Positions 1-5,225 of a stretch of 5,225 nt of DNA are shown here, piece after piece (the first letter of the stretch is position 1; each line of letters opens with the position of its first letter). Origin of the DNA: Chloroflexota bacterium (GTDB lineage Bacteria > Chloroflexota > UBA6077); the NCBI GenBank assembly GCA_021788565.1, contig JAJYKO010000493.1, positions 1-5,225 on the forward strand. Reading direction: 5' to 3'. The notes below the pieces were generated by a model. That model had not been told where the DNA came from. It did no database searches and was given only the letters and a program-made list of their open reading frames with translations. The translations under genes were made by a program, and so were the position numbers.

Positions 1-711
1 GAGTGGGCGGCCGGTGCCGAGGTTCACCTTCGCGTTCGGCCTGGGAGTGATCCCCAACTCCTTCAGGATGGGCACAACGGGAATGGTTCCATCGGGGTCA
101 AACCGGCAAATCAGGTCCAGGGAGAAGACAGTGCCCAGTTCGCCCGCCACCCTGCGCGCGGTCTCGAGCACAGCGGGAAGCTGAGCTATTTCCGCGTCGA
201 TCTCCACGATCGCTGACAAGACACGTTCGCCCTTAACGTCCTCCCTAATCGTGCCAGTCAGCGTATCAGACATGAGGCCGGTGAGGGGATTGCATGGCTC
301 AAAGTGGACCCCGAGGCCAGCCATCGCGGTGGAAACCTTCTCGACGTCATTGAAGTCGGTACCGATGCCGGGCCTTCCCAACTCCATGGCGACTCCAATC
401 CGCCCCCGCTTCACCCTGCCGGTCACATCGTTCGTCTTGCTCTCCTCGGTGCCGCGCCCAGGGACGTTGGTCTCCTTGTGTACGGCCTTGGGATCGCTGA
501 ACACCTTGCGCACGGAACGGGGCCACAAATAGACCTCGTCCGGCTCGTAGATGGCCTGAGTCGGGCAGGGCGCAACTCGTAAGCATGTGCCGCATTCCAC
601 GCACTGCTCCTCGTCCACCCTTACCACTCCATCCTCTGGCAGAATGGCTCCGACGGGGCAATAGGGAACGCATTCCCAGCAACCCGTGCAGACGTTGTCG
701 TCGATTCGCAT
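1..711 (-). CDS. 4Fe-4S dicluster ferredoxin-domain protein (partial, C-terminus beyond left edge)
   Basis: The frame is open from an ATG at 711 to the window edge, giving 237 residues with no stop, so the C-terminus is missing. The N-terminal ~55 residues form a bacterial dicluster ferredoxin domain. The first motif is C8-x2-C11-x2-C14-x3-C18-P. The second is C37-x2-C40-x2-C43-x5-C49-P, two residues longer than the usual C-x3-C-P ending. By family rules C8/C11/C14 plus C49 would hold one cluster and C37/C40/C43 plus C18 the other. Residues ~58-100 are a charged linker. Residues ~101-237 look like a folded alpha/beta domain (GRIGVAMELGRPGIGTDF near 103-120, then predicted strand-helix-strand stretches) that I do not recognise. 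No signal peptide or membrane segment is seen, so it is probably cytoplasmic. A GAGGAG ribosome site lies 4 nt before the ATG. It is divergent from fabF. An electron-transfer or redox-sensing role is inferred from the clusters only; the partner is unknown. Confidence 0.85.
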   Translation of the reverse strand, partial: MRIDDNVCTGCWECVPYCPVGAILPEDGVVRVDEEQCVECGTCLRVAPCPTQAIYEPDEVYLWPRSVRKVFSDPKAVHKETNVPGRGTEESKTNDVTGRVKRGRIGVAMELGRPGIGTDFNDVEKVSTAMAGLGVHFEPCNPLTGLMSDTLTGTIREDVKGERVLSAIVEIDAEIAQLPAVLETARRVAGELGTVFSLDLICRFDPDGTIPVVPILKELGITPRPNAKVNLGTGRPL

Positions 712-813
712 GGTACTCCTCGTAGAGTAGTGAAAAGTGAACAGCGGTTTACTAGCGGCGAGGATACGCCCCTATGTTGGCCACCCGTCGAGTCCTGTCG
801 CCAAGTCGCGTTT

Positions 814-834
814 GCTCGCTGCTCGCTACTCGCT
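814..834. repeat. Three tandem 7-bp repeats (core CTCGCT)
   Basis: The core CTCGCT occurs at 815-820, 822-827 and 829-834 with an exact 7-bp period, each preceded by one base (G, G, A). A degenerate fourth copy (CGCTCG) follows near 838-843. The block lies between the divergent genes, upstream of the fabF promoter. It could be a regulator-binding array or simply a replication-slippage microsatellite; the sequence does not decide. Confidence 0.6.
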
Positions 835-840
835 TTTCGC

Positions 841-881
841 TCGACTGTAAGCAGCAGGATAGCAGAAGACCAGACAGTCGA
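841..881. promoter_or_regulatory. Perfect 8-bp inverted repeat upstream of fabF, possible operator or hairpin
   Basis: TCGACTGT at 841-848 is the exact reverse complement of ACAGTCGA at 874-881, separated by 25 bp. It lies ~60 bp upstream of the extended -10 element of fabF and ~130 bp upstream of the ferredoxin start. The arms do not resemble the FapR operator of Firmicutes lipid genes. The spacing would suit a looped hairpin or two half-sites about four helical turns apart. Function is inference, and an 8-bp match could arise by chance. Confidence 0.3.
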
Positions 882-941
882 ACAAGATGACAGCTTTCTG
901 AACTTGTTGCGCCGCGAGCAGGGCGACGTCCAACTCTGCTG

Positions 942-950
942 TGGTATACT
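942..950 (+). promoter_or_regulatory. Extended -10 promoter for the fabF-accB-fabH operon
   Basis: TGGTATACT matches the extended -10 consensus TGnTATAAT at all but one base, with the hexamer TATACT at 945-950. The -35 position (about 922-927, GGCGAC) is a poor match, which is tolerated at extended -10 promoters. Transcription would start near 957 and leave a leader of ~54 nt before the TTG start of fabF. It is the only good sigma-70-like element on this strand in the gap. Confidence 0.55.
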
Positions 951-1000
951 TGCTTTCCGCGTGCGCTTTTCTTAACTCCCCTAATTGAGACCCTACAGGC

Positions 1001-1006
1001 AGGTGA
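1001..1006 (+). promoter_or_regulatory. Ribosome binding site deciding the TTG start of fabF
   Basis: AGGTGA lies 4 nt upstream of TTG at 1011. No ATG or GTG exists in the same frame between this site and the conserved beginning of the protein ([14 protein letters not shown]), so the rare TTG start is the best choice. Confidence 0.6.
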
Positions 1007-1010
1007 AGAT

Positions 1011-2252
1011 TTGGCCGAGCGCGTTGTGGTGACAGGTTTGGGGGCCATTACCCCGGTTGGCAATAACGTAGAGAGCAGTTGGGCGAGCCTGATAGCGGGC
1101 AAATCGGGCATCGATTCGATACGGGCCTTCGACGCCTCCGGTTTTCCAGCCCGGATAGCTGGCGAGGTGAAGGGGTTCGATCCGGCCGCAGCCGTGGGAG
1201 CCAAAGAAGCTCGGCGGATGGACCGCTTCGTCCAGCTGGCTATTGGGGCTGCCCGCGAAGCGCTCCAGGACGCGGCACTCGCGATCGATTCCTCCAATGC
1301 CGATCAGGTCGGCGTGATGATGGGCTCGGGAATAGGTGGACTCGCCACCCTCGTAGAGCAGTCGAAGGTTCTGGACGCCCGAGGACCCGACAGGGTGAGT
1401 CCATTCCTGGTCCCGATGATGATCGTCGACATGGTCGCTGGGCAGGTGGCCATCCACACGGGGGCCAAGGGCCCCAACTTCTCGGTGGTCTCCGCCTGCG
1501 CTACCAGTGCCCACTCGATTGGCGAGGCATTCGAGGTGATCCGCCGCGGGGACGCGGCCGCAGTGATCGCGGGTGGGAGCGAAGCACCTATTGTCCCTAT
1601 CGGGCTGGCCGGTTTTACCTCCATGCGCGCCCTCTCCACCCGTAACTCTGAACCCCAACGTGCGAGCCGTCCCTTCGATTCCGATCGCGATGGCTTCGTC
1701 ATGGCGGAGGGGGCGGCGGTCCTTATCCTGGAGTCGCTTTCCTATGCGCTCGAGAGAGGTGCTCACATCTACGCCGAGATGAAGGGGTACGGTGCCACCG
1801 GGGATGCATACCACATCACGGCGCCGGCAGAGGGAGGCGAGGGGGCTTCCCGTGCCATGGCAATCGCCCTGCGCAAGGCCGGACTGACTCCGGAGGATGT
1901 CGATTACATCAATGCTCACGGGACGTCGACAGCCATCAACGACCGGATGGAAACCATGGCTATCAGGACCCTTTTCGGCCCCAGAGCCTACGATGTGGCG
2001 GTGAGCTCTACCAAGTCGATGACGGGCCACCTCCTGGGAGCAGCCGGTGCTGTGGAGGCGATGGTGTGCGTGAAGGCGATTGTGCACTCCGTGATCCCTC
2101 CCACTATCAACTACGAGACTCCAGATCCCGAGTGCGATCTCGACTACGTTCCAAACGTGGCCCGAGAGACCAGGGTACGGGCCGCGATGTCAAACTCCCT
2201 TGGATTTGGCGGTCACAACGCCTCGCTTCTGTTCACGGAGTACCGGGCGTAG
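1011..2252 (+). CDS. fabF: Beta-ketoacyl-ACP synthase II (KAS II)
   Basis: This enzyme condenses malonyl-ACP with a growing acyl-ACP, releasing CO2 and extending the chain by two carbons in the cytoplasmic type II fatty-acid synthase. The protein has 413 residues, the same length as E. coli FabF. The thiolase fold is intact: nucleophile C163 in the SACATSAH motif, H303 in NAHGTST, K335 in SSTKSMTGH and H340 in the same motif, so the Cys-His-His triad and the lysine fall at the E. coli positions. A glycine-rich [11 protein letters not shown] loop at ~398-408 holds the gatekeeper phenylalanine. The N-terminus [14 protein letters not shown] is typical of the family. The start is TTG behind AGGTGA. 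It is the first gene of the operon; accB begins 26-116 nt downstream depending on its start. FabB (KAS I) is a less likely alternative, and a polyketide synthase role is unlikely in this context. Confidence 0.96.
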   Translation: MAERVVVTGLGAITPVGNNVESSWASLIAGKSGIDSIRAFDASGFPARIAGEVKGFDPAAAVGAKEARRMDRFVQLAIGAAREALQDAALAIDSSNADQVGVMMGSGIGGLATLVEQSKVLDARGPDRVSPFLVPMMIVDMVAGQVAIHTGAKGPNFSVVSACATSAHSIGEAFEVIRRGDAAAVIAGGSEAPIVPIGLAGFTSMRALSTRNSEPQRASRPFDSDRDGFVMAEGAAVLILESLSYALERGAHIYAEMKGYGATGDAYHITAPAEGGEGASRAMAIALRKAGLTPEDVDYINAHGTSTAINDRMETMAIRTLFGPRAYDVAVSSTKSMTGHLLGAAGAVEAMVCVKAIVHSVIPPTINYETPDPECDLDYVPNVARETRVRAAMSNSLGFGGHNASLLFTEYRA

Positions 2253-2266
2253 CCTTGGCGGGAAGC

Positions 2267-2270
2267 GAGG
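2267..2270 (+). promoter_or_regulatory. Candidate ribosome binding site for an alternative upstream accB start
   Basis: GAGG lies 8 nt before an in-frame GTG at 2279, a better-spaced site than the one before GTG 2369. If used, AccB would be 189 residues and the gap to fabF would shrink to 26 nt. The extra 30 residues do not resemble the known start of BCCP, so this is kept as an alternative. Confidence 0.35.
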
Positions 2271-2368
2271 AACCTTTAGTGGCTGGCGGCTCTGCCGTCC
2301 CATTCGGTGCATTGCCAACGACGACATGGGCGGACACGGCGATCCGCTCCCTACAAGCTGGTGGAAGA

Positions 2369-2848
2369 GTGGCTCAAGAGCAAGACTGGACGGCATCCCT
2401 TCGAGAGATCATAGAGCAGATGGAGCAGTCCGGCGTAATGGAACTGGAGGTCCGTGAGGCTGGCCTGCGCATCAGGCTTCGGCGGCACTCGGGCGAGGCG
2501 GCCCCGGACCGGTCGAGTGAAGTGCCCGATCGCGCGGGCGACTCGACCGTACCGCTCGGGCAGAACGGCTCAGAGTCATATCGGGTGGTTGCACCGCTGA
2601 CTGGCATTTACTATGCGGCGCCGAATGCTTCGGCACCTCCGTACATTGAGATAGGTGACTGGGTGGAGGAGAGCAGCGTTGTTGGGCTCATTGAGACTAT
2701 GAAGGTATTCAACGAGGTAACGGCCGAGTGCCGGGGTCGAGTGGTTAGCCTGCTGACTTACCAGGGCCAGCTAGTCCAGGCCGGCGATCCGATTGCAGTC
2801 GTTGACACGGCCGCTATGCCAGACTCCGCGGGGGAGGCGGAACGATGA
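2369..2848 (+). CDS. accB: Biotin carboxyl carrier protein of acetyl-CoA carboxylase (BCCP)
   Basis: BCCP carries biotin between biotin carboxylase (AccC) and carboxyltransferase (AccA/AccD) to make malonyl-CoA for fatty-acid synthesis. From GTG 2369 it has 159 residues, close to the usual ~150-160. Residues 7-39 match the family N-terminal helix and strand (SLREIIEQMEQSGVMELEVR). A Pro/Ser/Asp-rich linker covers ~40-68. The biotinyl domain covers ~70-148: APLTGIYYAAPNASAPP includes the BCCP-specific thumb loop, and K112 in IETMKVFNEV is the biotinylated lysine. The motif reads ETMK where EAMK is commoner. The start is uncertain. GTG 2369 fits homologous length but has only GGTGG with 4-nt spacing. 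GTG 2279 has GAGG 8 nt upstream and would add 30 residues of unremarkable sequence. The stop overlaps the fabH start as ATGA. No accC is adjacent, which differs from the common accBC pair. Confidence 0.93.
   Translation: MAQEQDWTASLREIIEQMEQSGVMELEVREAGLRIRLRRHSGEAAPDRSSEVPDRAGDSTVPLGQNGSESYRVVAPLTGIYYAAPNASAPPYIEIGDWVEESSVVGLIETMKVFNEVTAECRGRVVSLLTYQGQLVQAGDPIAVVDTAAMPDSAGEAER
2831..2837 (+). promoter_or_regulatory. Strong ribosome binding site of fabH inside the end of accB
   Basis: GGGGAGG lies 7 nt upstream of the fabH ATG at 2845, inside the last codons of accB. Together with the ATGA stop-start overlap it suggests translational coupling with efficient independent initiation. Confidence 0.7.
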
Positions 2849-3837
2849 GTGTCTTCGCGGAGATCGCTGGGTGGGGAAAGTATCTGCCCTCCCAGGTTCT
2901 GTCTAATTTCGACCTTGAGAAGATGGTGGATACCTCCGATGAGTGGATCCGGACCCGCAGCGGAATTTCCGAGAGGCGGCTGGTGGCCGACGGTGAAGCT
3001 ACCTCGCATATGGCGGCCAGGGCGGCCCAGGAAGCCCTCGAGCGGGCCGGGATCGGCCCTAGCGACCTGGACTTGATAATCCTGGCGACTGCGACACCGG
3101 ACTATCCGTCTATGCCCTCTACTGCCTCACTCGTCCAGCATATGCTCGGAGCAAAGGGGTGCGGGGCATTCGATCTGTCGGCGGCCTGTTCGGGTTTCGT
3201 TTACGGTCTGGTGACTGGCACGCAGTTCATTCAGTCAGGGGCGTGCCGAAACGTACTGGTCATCGGGGCAGAATCCTTTTCCAGGGTACTTGACTGGACC
3301 GATCGGTCCACTTGTGTTCTCTTCGGGGACGCGGCGGGAGCAGTGGTGGTTCGTGCCACCGATAGGCCCGGTGGCCTTCTCTCATATGTGCTGGGCTCAG
3401 ATGGCAGCGGCGCCGAGAGTCTCTGCATCCCGTCCGGCGGCACCAGAAGTCCAGCAAGTCACGAGACTGTCGAGCAGCGGCAGCACTACTTGAAAATGAA
3501 CGGCCGCGAGGTGTTCAAGTTCGCATCTCGGATCTTGCCGCGCGCTTTCCATCAGGCTGTAGTGAAGGCGGGAGTGCGCCCGGAGGACGTGGACCTGCTG
3601 ATTCCTCACCAGGCCAACATCCGCATCATCCAGTCGGCGCAAGAGAACCTGCATGTAGCCGACGATGTGGTGTACGTGAATGTGGACCGCTACGGCAACA
3701 CCTCCGCGGCCTCGATTCCGGTCGCGTTGTGCGAGGCAATCGACGAGGGAAGGCTGCGGCCAGGCGCGCTCCTCGGCATGGTTGCGTTCGGCGCCGGCCT
3801 CACCTGGGCGTCAGCCCTCTGGCGCTGGCAAGGTTAA
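2845..3837 (+). CDS. fabH: Beta-ketoacyl-ACP synthase III (KAS III)
   Basis: FabH starts fatty-acid synthesis by condensing an acyl-CoA primer (acetyl-CoA or a branched-chain acyl-CoA) with malonyl-ACP to give a 3-ketoacyl-ACP. The protein has 330 residues, normal for the family. The catalytic triad is complete: C115 in DLSAACSGFVYGL, H255 in IPHQANIRI and N285 in YGNTSAASIP. Other family marks are the early TSDEWIRTRSGISERR segment (30-45), LATATPDYPSMPSTA (80-94) and the C-terminal GMVAFGAGLTWASAL (311-325). The ATG overlaps the accB stop by 4 nt and has a strong ribosome site, so it is the last gene of the fabF-accB-fabH unit. A convergent inverted repeat follows 10 nt after its stop. Primer preference (straight or branched) cannot be read safely from the sequence. 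A specialised KAS III-like enzyme of secondary metabolism is less likely given the neighbours. Confidence 0.96.
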   Translation: MSVFAEIAGWGKYLPSQVLSNFDLEKMVDTSDEWIRTRSGISERRLVADGEATSHMAARAAQEALERAGIGPSDLDLIILATATPDYPSMPSTASLVQHMLGAKGCGAFDLSAACSGFVYGLVTGTQFIQSGACRNVLVIGAESFSRVLDWTDRSTCVLFGDAAGAVVVRATDRPGGLLSYVLGSDGSGAESLCIPSGGTRSPASHETVEQRQHYLKMNGREVFKFASRILPRAFHQAVVKAGVRPEDVDLLIPHQANIRIIQSAQENLHVADDVVYVNVDRYGNTSAASIPVALCEAIDEGRLRPGALLGMVAFGAGLTWASALWRWQG

Positions 3838-3847
3838 TGAGCCGCCA

Positions 3848-3936
3848 AACAGGATGTGCAGGATAGGTAAGGATAGGCAGGATAGATAAACAGGTAACCC
3901 ATCCTACCTATCTGTCTATATCCTGTCTATCCTGTT
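3848..3936. terminator. Large imperfect inverted repeat between convergent genes, probable terminator built of CAGGATAG-like units
   Basis: The left arm 3848-3883 and right arm 3901-3936 are 36 nt each and pair at about 27 of 36 positions when the right arm is reverse-complemented, with a 17-nt loop. The outer AACAGGAT/ATCCTGTT ends pair perfectly. The left arm is itself iterated: CAGGAT occurs at 3850, 3859 and 3878, and AGGATAGG at 3860 and 3870. On the plus strand a pyrimidine-rich run (3933-3948) follows the hairpin, which would suit termination after fabH; on the minus strand after ybeY the T-run is only three bases. A bidirectional terminator or a dispersed intergenic repeat of the REP type are both possible. 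Confidence 0.5.
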
Positions 3937-3946
3937 CTCGTTCTTC

Positions 3947-4459
3947 TCATCGGCTCAGCTTGAGTCGCGCGAGCACCGCCTCTTCTTCGGTGCGCATCTG
4001 TCGCTCCCCTTCCGCGTCTTCGTGGTCGTAGCCAAGGAGGTGCATGGCACCATGCACTGCCAGGAACGCCAGCTCCCGCTCCAGGGAGTGGCCGTAAATG
4101 TGGGCCTGTTCCACCGCGCGTGGATATGAGAGCACAATGTCGCCCAGTGAGAGCGGCTTCCCAGGCGGAAGAGGAAAGCGGTCCACGGCTTCCTCAGGGC
4201 GCTCATATTCGAGCATTGGAAAGGAGAGTACATCGGTGATCGCGTCTACTTCGCGATAATTCTCGTTTAGCTCCCGTATCCCCTCGTCGGACGTGATCGT
4301 GAGCCCGACCTCCAGCCGCGCCCCAACCTTCCGGCCCGAGAGTGCTTCCTCCAGCACCATCACCAGAAAGTCCTTGTCCACAATTTCCGCCACTCGTTCG
4401 TCTACCGTCCACTCGACTGTGAGCCAACGTCTCTCTTCACGACGCGGCTGGTTCGGCAT
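3947..4459 (-). CDS. ybeY: Endoribonuclease / rRNA maturation factor YbeY
   Basis: YbeY is a single-domain zinc metalloprotein of the cytoplasm, needed for 16S rRNA 3'-end processing and ribosome quality control. From ATG 4459 the protein has 170 residues, near the family's 150-170. The zinc site is intact: H136, H140 and H146 in the HGAMHLLGYDH motif (H-x3-H-x5-H). Upstream is the conserved LNENYREVDAITDVLSFP segment (64-81, second residue group with D-x-x-TDVLSFP) and LGDIVLS (105-111). ATG 4459 is preferred because AGGAG (4467-4471) is 7 nt upstream of it; the in-frame ATG at 4465 would leave only 1 nt. The gene overlaps the end of the upstream HD-phosphodiesterase gene by 23 nt and is probably cotranscribed and translationally coupled with it. 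This pairing with yqfF/pgpH is a known arrangement in Firmicutes and relatives. Confidence 0.95.
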   Translation of the reverse strand: MPNQPRREERRWLTVEWTVDERVAEIVDKDFLVMVLEEALSGRKVGARLEVGLTITSDEGIRELNENYREVDAITDVLSFPMLEYERPEEAVDRFPLPPGKPLSLGDIVLSYPRAVEQAHIYGHSLERELAFLAVHGAMHLLGYDHEDAEGERQMRTEEEAVLARLKLSR

Positions 4460-5225
4460 TGCCATTCTCCTGCGGTGCCGCTACCGGGGACTCTATCACC
4501 GCCGGCGCGTCAGACGGATATTCGATCCGTGGGTGGTACATGCCTAGCAGGATCTCCGCGAACGCTCCCTTGATCGTCTCGATGTCTCGCATGGTCAGAT
4601 CACAGTCGTCCATCTGCCCCTCGGCTACCCGCTCGTCGACTACCCGTCGTACTACTGTCCGGATGTTCTCGGCGGAGTGATCCTTGGCCGAGCGCACCAC
4701 TGCCTCCACTGAGTCTGCTAGCATCACGATTCCGGCCTCTTTGCTGCGCGGCTTCGGACCTGGGTATGTGTACTGGGTCGCATCCACCTGGCCGTCTCCT
4801 TCACGCGCGGCCTGTTGGTAAAAGAATCCGACCAGGCGAGTCCCGTGATGCTCGGAGATGAACTCCCGCACCCTTGTCGGCAGGTTATACCTCGCCGCGA
4901 GCTCCAGCCCGTCCCTCACGTGAGTGGCAATTATTCTGGCGCTGGTTTGGGGGTCGAGGGTGTCGTGGGCATTCTTCCCATCGAACTGGTTCTCGATGAA
5001 GAAGTAGGGCCGTACCAGCTTCCCAATATCGTGATAGTAGGCGCCAACGCGCACGAGCAAGGGATCTGCTCCCACCTTTTCGGCGGCTCTCTCCGCCAGG
5101 TTCCCCACCATGATGCTGTGGTGATAGGTGCCCGGGGCCTCGTTGAGCAGACGGCGCAGCAGGGGTTGAGTCGGGTCGGACAGTTCAAGCAGCTGCATGT
5201 TGGTGGTTATGCCAAAGAGCCGCCC
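4437..5225 (-). CDS. PgpH/YqfF-type 7TM-HD cyclic-di-AMP phosphodiesterase, C-terminal HD domain (partial, N-terminus beyond right edge)
   Basis: The frame is open through the right edge and gives the last 262 residues; the full protein in this family is ~700-850 residues with an extracellular N-terminal domain and seven membrane helices, none of which lie in the window. The visible part begins GRLFGITTNMQLLEL, the usual entry into the HD domain, so the ATG at 5198 is internal. Numbering from the edge, all metal ligands are present: H36 (TYHHS), H65-D66 (YYHDIGK), H102 (ATHV), H126-H127 (SEHHGT) and D171 (LADSVEA). The family segment TYPGPKPRSKEAGIVMLADSVEAVVRS is nearly canonical. Known PgpH proteins hydrolyse c-di-AMP to pApA on the cytoplasmic side. 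The last ~30 residues are a Pro/Ala/Glu-rich tail of no known role. The stop lies inside ybeY. c-di-AMP as substrate is inferred from family membership. Confidence 0.9.
   Translation of the reverse strand, partial: GRLFGITTNMQLLELSDPTQPLLRRLLNEAPGTYHHSIMVGNLAERAAEKVGADPLLVRVGAYYHDIGKLVRPYFFIENQFDGKNAHDTLDPQTSARIIATHVRDGLELAARYNLPTRVREFISEHHGTRLVGFFYQQAAREGDGQVDATQYTYPGPKPRSKEAGIVMLADSVEAVVRSAKDHSAENIRTVVRRVVDERVAEGQMDDCDLTMRDIETIKGAFAEILLGMYHPRIEYPSDAPAVIESPVAAPQENGNAEPAAS
4467..4471 (-). promoter_or_regulatory. Ribosome binding site choosing the second ATG of ybeY
   Basis: On the minus strand AGGAG ends one base before ATG 4465 but 7 nt before ATG 4459. The two ATGs are in the same frame, two codons apart. 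Spacing favours 4459 and removes two residues from the longer reading. Confidence 0.65.

Larger units (their letters stand above)
712..1010. other. Divergent intergenic region between ferredoxin gene and fabF
   Basis: About 300 bases separate the two divergent starts. No convincing gene is seen: the short open frames here have no family-like sequence and are biased only by composition. Contents that can be pointed to are the ferredoxin ribosome site (716-721, minus), three tandem heptamers with a CTCGCT core (814-834), a perfect 8-bp inverted repeat (841-848 with 874-881) and an extended -10 element toward fabF (942-950). No clear -10/-35 pair was found for the minus-strand gene. Confidence 0.7.

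Noticed and set aside
347..682. Minus-strand open frame of 111 codons and the two plus-strand frames at 251-582
   Set aside because: They overlap the ferredoxin gene, whose cysteine motifs prove the other frame; these are shadows.
777..804. TTGGCCAC...GTCGCCAA near-inverted repeat
   Set aside because: The arms match at only 7 of 8 positions with a 12-nt spacer, which is expected by chance in GC-rich DNA.
730..975. Plus-strand open frame of 81 codons in the divergent gap
   Set aside because: It crosses the heptamer repeats and the inverted repeat and the likely promoter of fabF, has no ribosome site and no protein-like pattern.
752..1297. Minus-strand open frame of 181 codons covering the intergenic gap and the start of fabF
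   Set aside because: Its first part is the antisense of fabF and the rest is Ser/Arg-rich noise; no domain is recognisable.
993..2087. Long antisense open frame (364 codons) opposite fabF
   Set aside because: It lies wholly over a well-supported fabF, has Arg/His/Gly-rich composition typical of the reverse of GC-rich coding DNA, shows no family motif and has no ribosome site.
2066..2368. Extending accB upstream to an ATG at 2066 inside fabF
   Set aside because: The added sequence out of frame over the end of fabF is Arg/Ser-rich and unlike BCCP; the overlap of almost 190 nt is implausible.
3848..3936. CRISPR array
   Set aside because: The repeat units are too short (6-9 nt), too closely spaced and without unique spacers of regular length, and no cas gene is present.

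Overview
The window is GC-rich, densely coding chromosomal DNA with one divergent and one convergent gene boundary. There are six protein genes, two of them cut by the window edges, and I see no RNA gene, transposase, CRISPR array or phage gene. The mix (type II fatty-acid synthesis genes, a dicluster ferredoxin protein suggesting anaerobic or redox-flexible metabolism, and a PgpH/YqfF-type 7TM-HD phosphodiesterase next to YbeY) points to a bacterium related to Firmicutes, Chloroflexota, Armatimonadota or similar lineages, probably uncultured. The sequence alone does not settle the phylum.

Layout. Positions 1-711 (minus) hold the N-terminal 237 residues of a 4Fe-4S dicluster protein that runs off the left edge. 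Positions 712-1010 are a divergent intergenic region with heptamer repeats, an 8-bp inverted repeat and an extended -10 promoter pointing at the next genes. Positions 1011-3837 (plus) are a compact fatty-acid synthesis operon: fabF (TTG start), accB and fabH, with accB and fabH overlapping as ATGA. Positions 3838-3946 lie between convergent genes and carry a 36+36 nt imperfect inverted repeat built from short CAGGATAG-like units, probably acting as a terminator. Positions 3947-4459 (minus) are ybeY, and 4437-5225 (minus) are the C-terminal HD domain of a PgpH-like c-di-AMP phosphodiesterase that enters from the right edge and overlaps ybeY.

How the genes work together. AccB carries the biotin used to make malonyl-CoA, FabH uses malonyl-ACP and an acyl-CoA for the first condensation, and FabF performs later elongations. 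The operon therefore joins substrate supply, initiation and elongation, although accC, accA/D, acpP, fabD and fabG are not in the window. The minus-strand pair on the right is a separate unit: c-di-AMP turnover at the membrane plus the RNA-processing factor YbeY. Nothing here shows clear signs of a new defence, mobile or biosynthetic system. The most unusual items are the iterated inverted repeat after fabH, the accB-only acetyl-CoA carboxylase gene between two ketoacyl-ACP synthases, and the ferredoxin protein with altered cysteine spacing and an unrecognised C-terminal domain.
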